In this document: piece by piece, positions 1 through 8,020 of the stretch | Layout: the number at the start of each line of letters is the position of its first letter | How positions within the stretch are numbered: position 1 is the stretch's first letter | From: Schaalia odontolytica | GTDB taxonomy: Bacteria; Actinomycetota; Actinomycetes; Actinomycetales; Actinomycetaceae | Direction of reading: 5' to 3' | NCBI RefSeq assembly: GCF_002847525.1 | Contig: NZ_PKKM01000012.1 | Location: 1-64,000, forward strand | DNA length: 64,000 nucleotides | Translations under genes and position numbers: made by a program | Notes under the pieces: generated by a model | Seen by the model: the letters and a program-made list of their open reading frames with translations, nothing else | The model's database searches: none | Told to the model about the DNA's origin: nothing

Positions 1-5
1 GGACG

Positions 6-341
6 GTGTCGCAACCCCCATCATCGGAAGACCTCGACCTCTACCCGGCCACGACACGCCCAACCCCGCATACCACCCCCACACCCTCAATTATGAAGAG
101 CCAGATATGGGACTGCACCTCTACGCCAGATCAAATTAGCGGAACGTGCATTACATTCGACTTTTCCGAACAGAGTGGGTCAGCTATTCGCAAAGACAAT
201 GACGCGACTAAACCTGACTACTCCACGATCTCCTTTTCTTCGAAGAGTGATGAAGCTGTCGACCATTACGAAGGCACCATGCTGCTTGTAGCTGACGGAG
301 ATACATGGGTCGTCAAACACTTCTGGTCACATAAGGAATAG
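6..341 (+). CDS. hypothetical protein, probably 3'-end of a longer gene
   Basis: The reading frame is open from the left edge of the window and ends at TAG 339-341. The first in-window start is a GTG at 6, but no ribosome-binding site can be seen there, so the gene probably begins upstream. The visible part has a Pro/Thr-rich stretch (about residues 10-30) followed by about 75 residues with two Cys, ending in a Trp-rich tail (GDTWVVKHFW). This looks like a linker followed by a small exported or lipoprotein domain, but that is inference. I do not recognise the family. It converges on the ABC-transporter operon, with a hairpin and a parS site between them. Confidence 0.5.
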   Translation: MSQPPSSEDLDLYPATTRPTPHTTPTPSIMKSQIWDCTSTPDQISGTCITFDFSEQSGSAIRKDNDATKPDYSTISFSSKSDEAVDHYEGTMLLVADGDTWVVKHFWSHKE

Positions 342-475
342 AAATCCGCCAGATGCGGACATCTCCCCCGAAGGTTCTCTCCGACGACGATAGTTCCAAT
401 AACTCACTTTGCCCTCGGCGAGGACGACCCACGAGGCATCATGCAGCGCTCACACACGACCAGGTTCAACACACT

Positions 476-509
476 GAGGCCCCAGCCCACCATCGTGGGC
501 TGGGGCCTC
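476..509. terminator. bidirectional terminator-like hairpin next to parS
   Basis: Perfect 15-bp inverted repeat (476-490 with 495-509, loop catc) between convergent genes. There is no clear T-run on either side, so termination is inferred from position. It sits 8 bp before parS 1. Confidence 0.5.
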
Positions 510-517
510 AGCACAGA

Positions 518-533
518 TGTTTCACGTGAAACA
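518..533. promoter_or_regulatory. parS site 1
   Basis: Exact match to the 16-bp ParB binding palindrome TGTTTCACGTGAAACA. It is the most distal of six perfect copies, about 13 kb from parB. Confidence 0.95.
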
Positions 534-596
534 ATCGCGGACAATCGGCGCGATCAGAAGCGAAACGGTGCTCGTATAGACGGGCCCGCCAGGACC

Positions 597-1511
597 TCAC
601 CCCCGCCTCTCGCGCAATGTGCGCGCGAGGAGGCCGTGCCTCGGCGCGAAAACCCAGGCGAGCACGAAGCACGCGGTGAGCACCAGGACAATCGTGGCGC
701 CCGTGGGCACGTCCAGCGCCCACGACAGGTACAGGCCCACCAGGCCTCCCGAAGCGCCGAGCACGGGCGACAGGATCATCATGGTGCCCAGGCGGTCGCA
801 CAGGAGCCGCGCGGTGGCCGCGGGGGTCACCAACAAAGCAAGCACCAGGACGTTGCCGATCGTCTGCACGGAGATCACGACGGCCAGGGCCACGGCGACA
901 TAAAGAGACAAGTCAGCCAGCAGCACGTGCACGCCCGCCGCACGGGCACTCTCGCGGTCCAGAGTCACTGCGACGATGGGTCGGTGCGCCAGGAACAGCA
1001 TGAGCAGCACAAACAACGCGCCAGCCAGCACCACGGGCACATCCGACGCCGGAATACCGGTGATCGACCCGAACAGGAAGTCCTGCAGGCTCCCCGCGTA
1101 CCCGGGCGCCCGCGCGATAATCGCGACGCCGAGCGCAAACGCACCCACGAAGAGCACGCCGATGACGGAGTCCTCCTTAAGCCTGCGGTTCTGCGCCAAC
1201 AGCGCCACGAGCACGGCGGTCACGACGCCCGCGAGGGCGCCGCCCAGCACCAGGGACCCGCCGCACACGAAGGCGATCGCCAGGCCGGGGAACACGGAGT
1301 GCGCGACCGCGTCGCCAATGAACGCCATGCCGCGCAGGACGACGTGCACACCGACGCTGCCGCACACGAGCGCGGCGACGACCGCGATCAGCAGCGCGCG
1401 CGGCAGGAAGGCCAGCGCGGGATTCGTCAGGTCACGGAAGAAGTCGTAGGGGCTCAGGAAGTCCGCCGCCGGGGCGAGGGCACGTCCGGCCGCGTGGATC
1501 ACGGTGCTCAT
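597..1511 (-). CDS. anchored repeat-type ABC transporter, permease subunit (metal-type, ZnuB/MntB family)
   Basis: 304-aa integral membrane protein of the ABC-3 family, which forms the channel for cluster A-I metal uptake systems. About eight hydrophobic segments run from residue 30 to 290. The family-typical segment FIGDAVAHSVFPGLAIA lies about residues 60-77. The start chosen is the ATG at 1511, which overlaps the TGA of the ATPase gene (ATGA). The frame stays open upstream, but that part is an Arg/Pro-rich shadow of the ATPase. It is the last gene of a five-gene minus-strand operon with an ATPase, a binding protein and two surface proteins, so it probably moves the ligand captured by them. 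The ligand is unknown; the family and an upstream Zur/Fur-type box suggest a metal. Confidence 0.9.
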   Translation of the reverse strand: MSTVIHAAGRALAPAADFLSPYDFFRDLTNPALAFLPRALLIAVVAALVCGSVGVHVVLRGMAFIGDAVAHSVFPGLAIAFVCGGSLVLGGALAGVVTAVLVALLAQNRRLKEDSVIGVLFVGAFALGVAIIARAPGYAGSLQDFLFGSITGIPASDVPVVLAGALFVLLMLFLAHRPIVAVTLDRESARAAGVHVLLADLSLYVAVALAVVISVQTIGNVLVLALLVTPAATARLLCDRLGTMMILSPVLGASGGLVGLYLSWALDVPTGATIVLVLTACFVLAWVFAPRHGLLARTLRERRG

Positions 1512-2227
1512 GCGCGCACTCCTAGGGCGTCGAGGATCGGGTTGTCGGGTCGCACGTCGAAGGCGCGGATCCACGGGTCGGCGTCCGCCAGCTCCTCGGG
1601 TCGCCCGGAGGCGACGATCGTGCGCCGCAGCAGGTACAGGCGGTCGCACCCGGCGCGGGCGCCGATGAGGTCGTGCGTGGTCATGAGGAGGGCCCGCCCG
1701 CCGTCCGCGAGGCTACGGAACAGGTCCATGAGCATCTCCTGCGTCGGCATGTCGAGGCCGGTGAAGGGCTCGTCGAGGAGCAGCACGGCGGGCCGGATCG
1801 CGAGGGCCCGGGCGACGAGGACGCGCTGGCGCTGGCCGCCGGACAGCTCGCCGATGGGACGCTTGGCGAGGTCGCGCATGCCCACGAGGGACAGGGCCTC
1901 CTCGACCGCACGGAAGTGCGGGGTCCGCGCGCGCCCGAGCAGCCCGCGCCGCACGGTGACGGCCTGCAGGACTGCGTCGCGCACGCTGATCGGGAAGTCC
2001 CACGCGAACTCGTGGCGCTGCGGCACGTAGCCGATCGCGCCGTCGGTCTCGACGCGCCCGCTGGAGGGGATGAGTCCCAGGATCGAGCGGATCAGCGTGG
2101 TCTTTCCGGCGCCGTTGGGTCCGATGAGGCCGACGAGCTCCCCAGCCTCGACCTCCAGGTCGACGCCCTCAAGGACGCTGCGCCCGCCCAGGGACGCGCC
2201 CAGTCCGGTGACGCGCAGCTGGCTCAC
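1508..2227 (-). CDS. anchored repeat-type ABC transporter, ATP-binding subunit
   Basis: 239-aa ABC ATPase that powers the import system of this operon. Visible motifs are Walker A GPNGAGKTT (about residue 37), Q-loop in GYVPQ, signature LSGGQ (about 129), Walker B VLLLDEP (about 149) and the H-loop TTHD. The length is normal for metal-transporter ATPases. The gene overlaps its neighbours on both sides by 4 bp: its ATG overlaps the stop of the upstream surface-protein gene, and its stop overlaps the permease start. This indicates translational coupling. The assignment to the 'anchored repeat' subclass rests on the adjacent choice-of-anchor M proteins. Confidence 0.93.
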   Translation of the reverse strand: MSQLRVTGLGASLGGRSVLEGVDLEVEAGELVGLIGPNGAGKTTLIRSILGLIPSSGRVETDGAIGYVPQRHEFAWDFPISVRDAVLQAVTVRRGLLGRARTPHFRAVEEALSLVGMRDLAKRPIGELSGGQRQRVLVARALAIRPAVLLLDEPFTGLDMPTQEMLMDLFRSLADGGRALLMTTHDLIGARAGCDRLYLLRRTIVASGRPEELADADPWIRAFDVRPDNPILDALGVRA

Positions 2228-3567
2228 TGCTCCCCTCCCCGATCGACGAGGCCGGGGCCGCGCTCGCCCGAGCCCTCACCGCGGGCGGTGGGCAGGGGCG
2301 CGAGGATGGAGTCAGCCTCGGCGATGGCGGCGGCCTGTTCGGCTCGGCTGCGGCGCGAGCGCGCGACGACGAGGGCGCCGATCACGAGGAGCGACGCCGC
2401 GGCGACGGCGATGATCGCGAGGAAGGCCCAGTCGGGCAGCCCGCCCGACGCGGCACCCGAAGCAGAGGACGAACCGGCGGGGTTAGCGGACCCGGAAGCA
2501 GCGGGCGCAGCACCAGAGGAAGAAGCAGAGGAAGGGGCGGAAGCGCCATCAGCAGACGCCGCGGCGGGCGCGGCCATGGCCAGGGCCTCGGACGCGGAGG
2601 CGGCGTCACCGACGGCGAAGCGCAGGGTCGTGGAGGCGCTCACGGCCTCGCCGGCGGTGGTCGTGCCCAGGAAGGTCACGGTCGCCGTGTAGGTGCCGGG
2701 CGCGGAGAACGCCCAGTTGGCGTGCACGTGCGTGCCCGAGTCGATCCACACGTCGCCGGGCGCCGCGCCGGAGTCGGCGAGCAGGAGGGGCTTGCCGAAG
2801 GTGCCGGACTGCAGGAACAGCCACGCGCGGCCGGGGCCGCTCACGGGGCCGACGCGCATGGTGAGGCCACGGTCGATGGTGGCCGTGACGGCGGGGTCCT
2901 GCGTGTTCCAGCCGAGCCACACGACGCCCGGGTTCTGCGTCTGGGGAACGACGTACACGGGCTTGCCGGCGACATCGGCCAGGAAGGGGTAGTCGGCGGA
3001 GTCGGGCGCGGTCATGATGGCCGCATCATTGACCCGCAGGACGGTCTGGTTGGGGTCGCGCCACACGGCGCCGGTCTCGGCGTCGTGGCGCAGTCCTGCC
3101 CGCCACTGTCCGTCGATCAGTCGGGGGCCGAGGTCGACATGCCCGACGCTGATCTCGCTGGCCTCATTCGACCACTCCTCGTGCGCGGCGACGCTCTGCG
3201 CGAGGTCGGGGTCGGGACTCGGGTCAGCAAAGGAAGAGGGCGCACCCACGATGACGAGGAAAACCGACACAAGCAGAGCGCACAGCGACATGCCGAGACG
3301 GGGGATTTGCACCATTAGAGCCGCGACACGCCGACGACACGCCGTAGGGATGCTTCTAATGCTGCCATTCCCCCCGGGGGCGGCGGCAAGGCCTGGCCGG
3401 GCTTCGAGATCGACCACTCCGAGCGAAGCTCGCGTGTGGCGATCTCGCGGGCGGGCCGCCGCCACCGGGGCGAAGAGCCGGCGGCCGCCCTGGCAGGCAA
3501 AGAGCCGACGGCCAGGCAAGCAGGCCGCACGGCGGTCGGCAGTCGGGCGAGAAGAGAAGGATTTCAT
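2224..3567 (-). CDS. choice-of-anchor M domain surface protein (membrane-anchored)
   Basis: Exported protein with one choice-of-anchor M domain (GHVDLG at the start, then VWLGWNTQ, GPGRAWLF and HVHANWAFSAPGTY), an Ala/Ser/Pro linker, one C-terminal TM helix, and an Arg-rich cytoplasmic tail. There is no LPxTG motif, so it is membrane-anchored. Start choice is ambiguous. ATG 3567 overlaps the stop of the binding-protein gene (ATGA) and has a strong AAGGAG site, but it gives an 84-residue Arg/Ala-rich leader encoded by a dispersed repeat. ATG 3315 gives a normal signal peptide (GMSLCALLVSVFLVIVGAPS) but has no clear RBS. The repeat probably inserted in frame between an old start and the signal peptide. 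It is third in the operon and probably presents the ligand to the transporter. Confidence 0.85.
   Translation of the reverse strand: MKSFSSRPTADRRAACLPGRRLFACQGGRRLFAPVAAARPRDRHTRASLGVVDLEARPGLAAAPGGNGSIRSIPTACRRRVAALMVQIPRLGMSLCALLVSVFLVIVGAPSSFADPSPDPDLAQSVAAHEEWSNEASEISVGHVDLGPRLIDGQWRAGLRHDAETGAVWRDPNQTVLRVNDAAIMTAPDSADYPFLADVAGKPVYVVPQTQNPGVVWLGWNTQDPAVTATIDRGLTMRVGPVSGPGRAWLFLQSGTFGKPLLLADSGAAPGDVWIDSGTHVHANWAFSAPGTYTATVTFLGTTTAGEAVSASTTLRFAVGDAASASEALAMAAPAAASADGASAPSSASSSGAAPAASGSANPAGSSSASGAASGGLPDWAFLAIIAVAAASLLVIGALVVARSRRSRAEQAAAIAEADSILAPLPTARGEGSGERGPGLVDRGGEQ
3315..3470 (-). repeat. dispersed repeat R1/R2, copy 1, inside a coding region
   Basis: R1 hairpin: 16-nt arms 3372-3387 and 3455-3470 (15/16 complementary) enclose a conserved core with the apical hairpin GAGC-gaa-GCTC at 3421-3431. 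The R2 module (GGCGTGTCGTCGGCGTGTCG on the minus strand) follows at about 3315-3370. Same order and relative orientation as the copies near 31.6, 42.6 and 62.8 kb, but here within an operon and read in frame. Confidence 0.75.
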
Positions 3568-5252
3568 GGCATCTCCTTGCCGCCCAGGCAGCGTGCCAGT
3601 GAGCGGGCGTTGTGTTCCATCATGTCGATGTAGGTGGGTGCTTGGTCGTCGAGGGTGTCGCCGTACAGGGGGCAGATGTCCACGCCCGCGTCGGTTGCGG
3701 CGGTGCGCAGGGTGGAGCGGGTGCGCGCCAGGTTGGGTTCGAGGAACACCGCGGGGATCGAGGAGTCGGACAGGGTGGCCTGGAGTTTGATGCGGTCGGC
3801 GATGGAGGGTTCGACGCTGGGGTTGGGCGCGACGAATCCGGCGACGGTGAGCCCGTAGGCGTTCGCCAGGTACGCGTACGCGTCGTTGGTGGTGACGAGT
3901 TTGCGGCGCTCCTCGGGGATGGACGCGATGGTCGAGGCGACGGTGGCGTCGAGCTCGTCGAGGCGCGTCAGGTAGGCGGCCGCGTTGGCCCGGTAAGTGG
4001 CCTCGCCGTCGGGGTCAACGGAGATCAGCGAGTCACGAATGACGCGCACGTACGCCTGGGCGTTGTGGACGTCGTGCCACAGGTGGGGGTCGATGTCGCC
4101 GTGGACGTGCTTGCCGAGGACGGCCTGGGGCAGCATGTAGACGTTCGCGCCGGGCTCGCCGATGAAGCGGAACGAGGCCTCCCCGGGGATCGTCGTGAGT
4201 GCGCGGGTGGGCACTTCGATGACGACCTGGTCGAGGTCGGTGCATTCCATGGTCGAGGCGACGGCCGCCGCCGCGCTGGATGCGCCCACGCAGGGGGCCG
4301 AGGCCTCGTCCCCGCTGAGTGCTCCGGCGTCGGAGGCGAGCTCGACGCGCTTGGTGGTGAGGTTGACGGTGATGTCGGCGTGGCCGGCCGAGAGGACGCG
4401 GCGGCCTTCTGCGGCGGCGATGTCCTCGGGCGGGGTGCCGACGGCGAAGACGGCGGTGCCTTCCCCGACGCTGACCGGTGTCGCGCCGGGGGTGGTGCGC
4501 AGGTTGGCGCGGAAGTGGACGCGGTACACGCCGGGGGCGGTGAACGCCCAGCTCATGTGCTGGTGGGCGTCGGCGGGCAGCTGCGCGGTGTCGGTGTCGT
4601 ATCCGCCTGCGGCGTTGAAGCCGTCCGAGGTCGCGAAGGCGATCTCGGGTTGCCCGAACGACGTGGTGAGGTAGGCGGCGGCCTGGCCGGGCCCGTCGAC
4701 GCCCGTGGTCGTCAGGTCGATCTGCGAGGCGCGGGTGGCCCCCATGTCGGCGCCGTCGCCCCACACGCGCATGCCGAGCCACGGGGTGTCGAGCGCGCGG
4801 TCTTCGACGAGGGGGAGGATGGTCGCACCGTTCTTGGCGGCCTCCTCGGCGACGGAGACGGAGCGCGAGCCGACGGGCAGGTTGGAGTCGAGGGCGCGGA
4901 TGAGGGCGTGCTCCTCGAGCATGAGGTAGTTGGAGAAGGCAACGTCCGCGTAGGCGACGTCGCGCACGGTGCGCAGGGAGGGCTCCCACGAGTGCGGGTC
5001 CGCCCCGTCGGGCACCATCTGTGTGACGTGGACGCGGTCTCCGGCGACGTTACGTACGAGGTCGGCGAGGATGCCGGTCGTGGCGACGACGCGCAGTTCA
5101 CCGTCGCTCGCGGGGTCGGCCGCGGGCGCGCAGCCGGCCAGGGTCGCCGTGAGCGCTAACGTCGAGGCAGCGAGCACACACCCACTCCCCCGCCACCCAC
5201 GAAAGGGGAGGCGGGGGATGAAGGAGAGTCGGCCTCGTGAATGAGGGGTCAC
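3564..5252 (-). CDS. anchored repeat ABC transporter, substrate-binding lipoprotein with inserted M domain
   Basis: 562-aa lipoprotein of the cluster A-I (ZnuA/TroA) family, split by an inserted choice-of-anchor M domain. The lipobox is LAGC (C41). The N-lobe runs from about 50 to 155 and includes DPHSW with metal-type His87. The insert spans about 156-380. The linker helix and C-lobe run 381-562, with DPHLW (His390) and LYGDT (Asp532). The position normally filled by the third ligand His/Glu reads TTNDAY, so Asn456 replaces it. Within the insert, the PWLG...HMSWAFTAPG half comes before the GHAD...MLPQ half, the reverse of normal M domains. Start GTG 5252 overlaps the upstream TGA (GTGA); the frame upstream of it lacks a signal peptide. 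Confidence 0.9.
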   Translation of the reverse strand: MTPHSRGRLSFIPRLPFRGWRGSGCVLAASTLALTATLAGCAPAADPASDGELRVVATTGILADLVRNVAGDRVHVTQMVPDGADPHSWEPSLRTVRDVAYADVAFSNYLMLEEHALIRALDSNLPVGSRSVSVAEEAAKNGATILPLVEDRALDTPWLGMRVWGDGADMGATRASQIDLTTTGVDGPGQAAAYLTTSFGQPEIAFATSDGFNAAGGYDTDTAQLPADAHQHMSWAFTAPGVYRVHFRANLRTTPGATPVSVGEGTAVFAVGTPPEDIAAAEGRRVLSAGHADITVNLTTKRVELASDAGALSGDEASAPCVGASSAAAAVASTMECTDLDQVVIEVPTRALTTIPGEASFRFIGEPGANVYMLPQAVLGKHVHGDIDPHLWHDVHNAQAYVRVIRDSLISVDPDGEATYRANAAAYLTRLDELDATVASTIASIPEERRKLVTTNDAYAYLANAYGLTVAGFVAPNPSVEPSIADRIKLQATLSDSSIPAVFLEPNLARTRSTLRTAATDAGVDICPLYGDTLDDQAPTYIDMMEHNARSLARCLGGKEMP

Positions 5253-7228
5253 AGCGCCCGGCGCAGGTTGCGGCGACGTCCGATCGCACCCACCCACACG
5301 CAGGCCGCGCCCGTGAGCGCCCACGTGAGGGAGACGACGGTCAGGGGGATGGTGTCGGCGCCGGTGGTGGCCAGGGAGAGGTCGCACTCCTTGCCGGAGG
5401 CGGTGCGGCCGACGACCTGGGAGACCATGGGTCGCCCGCTCGGGCCGGTCGCACCGGTGGCGGTGAGGTCGCCGCCCGAGCCGAAACCGCTGCCCGCGAG
5501 CGCCGCGCCGTTGGGGGTAACACGCATGGTGATGGTCAGCGTGTAGGTGCCGGGGGCGGTGAACACCCAGTTCTGGTGGGCGTGCGTGTTGGCGCCGAGC
5601 GTGTAGCCGGTGCCGGGGCCGTCGAAGACGTGCTCGCCGACACCGGAGCCGAGCGCGCCCGCGTTAAAGACGGCGACGCGTCCGGGGCCTTCGACGGCGT
5701 CGAGGGTGAACTGGACGGGGCCAGTGGTGCCGGTGACGATCTCTTCGCGCTGGGAGTTCAGGCCCAGCCACGGCACGCCCGCGATCTGGGTGGAGGGGAT
5801 CAGCCAGACGCTGGAGCCGGGGGTGGCGACGAAGCCAAGGTCGGCGGGCGCGGTGATGCGCGCGGCGTCACCGAGGGCGAAGGTCAGGGACGAGGGGTCA
5901 ACCCACTGGGCGGGCTGGCTGCGGTCGTCCTTGACGCGGGCGACGAGGGTGCCGTTTTCGATGGCGGGGCCCAGGTCGAAGTGGCCGTCGGTGGCGTTGC
6001 CGGAGGCGCCGTCGCCGACGCTCACGGTCAGGGTCGTGCGCGCGGTGTTCGCGGGGGCGCTGTTCGAGGCCAGGGTGGCGGCCTCGGCCTCGGTGGCCTC
6101 GCGGGTGATGCGGGTGGCGACGCAGCGCTCACCGCCGGTCGTGCCCGAGGTGGTGTGCGTGCCCGAGGCGGGGGCGGGATTCGCGCCGGTCGTCGTGCCG
6201 GTGGTGCCGGTCGTTCCCGAGGAAGGGGCGGGGGCCGGGGCGCTGGGCGCACCCGTGGTGCCGTTGTCGGCCTGGTCCTGGGCGGGCTGGTTGTTCGTGG
6301 AGCTCACGGAGCCGGGGCCCACGCCGGGGGCGGGGGCGGGCTGGGCCTGGTCGGTCGAGGGGGCCGATCCGGACTCGGCGAGGCACGAGGCCTCGTCGGC
6401 GACGTCGATCGTGTAGGTGTGGGCCGCGGACTGGGCGTTGGCGGCGCCGGTGTTCCCGGGGGTCCACGCGCTGGCCTGGACGGTCAGCGTGTAGCGGCCG
6501 GCGCGCGTGAAGAGCCAGTTGACGTGCTTGTGGGCGGCGTAGGGCTGGTCGATGTCGTCGCCCTCGGGGGCCAGGTCGAAGCTGCCGTCATTGGTGACGG
6601 CCTTGGTGCCCTCGGTGAAGCTGGAGGTGAAGGCGTAGATGCGGCCGTTCTCCGGGCCCGTGTAGGAGATGTGGAAGCGCGCGGCATTGTAGCCGCCGGC
6701 CGTGATGCCCAGGGTGTCCCAGCCGGGCCACAGCACGGTGGCCTGGTTATCGCCCGACTGGCCGAGCAGGTACGCGGTGGCGGGAGCGCCGGTCGCCTGG
6801 CTGACGGAGCCAGGGATCTGGGTCAGGGTGGACTTGTTGACGGCGAGAAGCGTCTGCTCGGGCTCGCGCATGACACCGGAGCCGGTGGCGTCCTCTTTAA
6901 TACGGAGGGTCAGGTTGCCGGACGCGTCGGAAGTGAGGTCGAAGATGTCGGCGTGGCCGCGATCCAGGGTGGCCGTGGTGCCGGCGGGGGCGGTGCGCAT
7001 CACGGCGCAGGCGGTCGCGTCGGCCTCGGACGAGGCCGTGGCTGCGTTCGCGGTGTCGGCCTCGGCGGTGGTGGCCTCCTCTGTCGTTACCGCGTCCGCG
7101 GTGTCGGCGGTGGCCTCGTCGGCGGCGTGTGCCGCTCCGGGCACGAGGAAGGAGGTGGCCGCGAGGGCCATGGCGGCGAAAGCCCGGGCAGCTGCGCGGC
7201 CCGGGTTCCGGTACTTCGTGGGGTTCAT
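5249..7228 (-). CDS. LPxTG-type surface protein with two choice-of-anchor M domains
   Basis: 659-aa sortase substrate and first gene of the transporter operon. It has an N-terminal signal peptide (Arg-rich, then AFAAMALAATSFLVPGAAHAA). M domain 1 spans about 68-265 (GHADIFDL ... HKHVNWLFTRAG). A Pro/Thr/Gly/Gln linker follows (about 270-360). M domain 2 spans about 375-600 (GHFDLG ... HAHQNWVFTAPG). The sorting signal is LATTG (619-623), a TM helix and an Arg-rich tail. It is therefore predicted to be attached to peptidoglycan, outside the membrane-anchored M protein and the binding lipoprotein, a relay-like arrangement. ATG 7228 has a GAGGA site. A Fur/Zur-type palindrome lies 36 bp upstream, so metal-dependent repression is likely (inference). 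Confidence 0.92.
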   Translation of the reverse strand: MNPTKYRNPGRAAARAFAAMALAATSFLVPGAAHAADEATADTADAVTTEEATTAEADTANAATASSEADATACAVMRTAPAGTTATLDRGHADIFDLTSDASGNLTLRIKEDATGSGVMREPEQTLLAVNKSTLTQIPGSVSQATGAPATAYLLGQSGDNQATVLWPGWDTLGITAGGYNAARFHISYTGPENGRIYAFTSSFTEGTKAVTNDGSFDLAPEGDDIDQPYAAHKHVNWLFTRAGRYTLTVQASAWTPGNTGAANAQSAAHTYTIDVADEASCLAESGSAPSTDQAQPAPAPGVGPGSVSSTNNQPAQDQADNGTTGAPSAPAPAPSSGTTGTTGTTTGANPAPASGTHTTSGTTGGERCVATRITREATEAEAATLASNSAPANTARTTLTVSVGDGASGNATDGHFDLGPAIENGTLVARVKDDRSQPAQWVDPSSLTFALGDAARITAPADLGFVATPGSSVWLIPSTQIAGVPWLGLNSQREEIVTGTTGPVQFTLDAVEGPGRVAVFNAGALGSGVGEHVFDGPGTGYTLGANTHAHQNWVFTAPGTYTLTITMRVTPNGAALAGSGFGSGGDLTATGATGPSGRPMVSQVVGRTASGKECDLSLATTGADTIPLTVVSLTWALTGAACVWVGAIGRRRNLRRAL

Positions 7229-7263
7229 GAGGGGGTCCTCTAGGTGCTTCGCACGTGAATATG

Positions 7264-7282
7264 AATGAGAATCGTTATCATT
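7264..7282. promoter_or_regulatory. candidate Zur/Fur-type operator
   Basis: 19-bp interrupted palindrome AATGAGAATCGTTATCATT, with 7 of 9 base pairs symmetrical around C7273. This is the form of Fur-superfamily boxes (TGAnAAT...). It sits just upstream of the metal-type ABC operon on the minus strand. The regulator is not in the window; zinc (Zur) is favoured only because the permease and binding protein are ZnuA/B-like. Confidence 0.65.
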
Positions 7283-7387
7283 CTATGCCCGTGGCCCCAG
7301 CCGCGCAAAGTTCTACGACCCGAAACATTCGATAGCGACCCAAATACTCATGGAGCACCGCTCCCCCAGGGCAATACCCCTCCCCTA

Positions 7388-7501
7388 AATTTCGCATGCA
7401 ATTCCCCCGCACCTCTTTCAAACTTTGAATTCATATCGTTGGAATTCCGAGGTTTTCTCCCCATTGTCGATTTGTCTGACCACCGAATTGCATGCGAAAT
7501 T
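7388..7501. repeat. 17-bp inverted-repeat element, copy 1
   Basis: A 114-bp AT-richer element with perfect 17-bp terminal inverted repeats (AATTTCGCATGCAATTC at 7388-7404 and its complement at 7485-7501). Two more copies are at 42860 and 62968. The interior shares CTTTCAAAC...TTGAATT...GTTGG.ATTCC..GTTTTC with the third copy. No coding capacity. The rest of 7283-7850 shows no convincing gene. Confidence 0.85.
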
Positions 7502-7854
7502 GGTAATGAAGGGCTGAAGGGGCGATCCCAGAGCCTCGCCAGGAATCACGCAGATCCCGAAGCCCACGCTCCCACTCCCCCACCTCATTACCTGTCCCCA
7601 TGCCCCTGGCAGGCCAGGGCCGCACACACTGGCGTTTTATGAACCTGCACGAACCAACATAAAAATTTCTGAAATTTCGTGATCTGCAGACGAGCGCAGT
7701 CTATCCAACAGACGAATTGTGACGGCGTGCGCACGTTTGTGCAGGTGGTGTGCACGTAGCCACTTTGCTTTGCAATTGCTTGGTTTTTGATGCGATCTAA
7801 ATTACTGGCCGAACGGTTGATTGGGCGTTTTGGGAGGGATAAACTATAACCATC

Positions 7855-7895
7855 AAGCGCCTGACAGAGCTGCCAAGCTGGTCTGGCGCTTTTCT
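7855..7895 (+). terminator. intrinsic-terminator-like hairpin upstream of the 32-aa ORF
   Basis: AAGCGCC (7855-7861) pairs with GGCGCTT (7885-7891), enclosing an inner AGCT/AGCT pairing, followed by TTTTCTT. A -35/-10-like pair (TTGATT 7819 area, TAAACT about 7840) lies just upstream, so a short transcript or attenuator is possible. Both are weak inferences. Confidence 0.45.
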
Positions 7896-8020
7896 TGTTT
7901 GAAACGCAGGGTCGCGCTGACGCTACCCGCGTTGGCACACTCCTCGTTACAGACCGGGTGATCCTCGGCCTCGTCAAGCAGGGAATCAACACACAATACG
8001 ATCCCACAAGGAGTTCACTC

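Noticed and set aside
441..2030. Long plus-strand frame opposite the ABC permease and ATPase
   Set aside because: Arg/Gln/His-rich composition typical of a GC shadow; the minus strand has full ABC transporter motifs.
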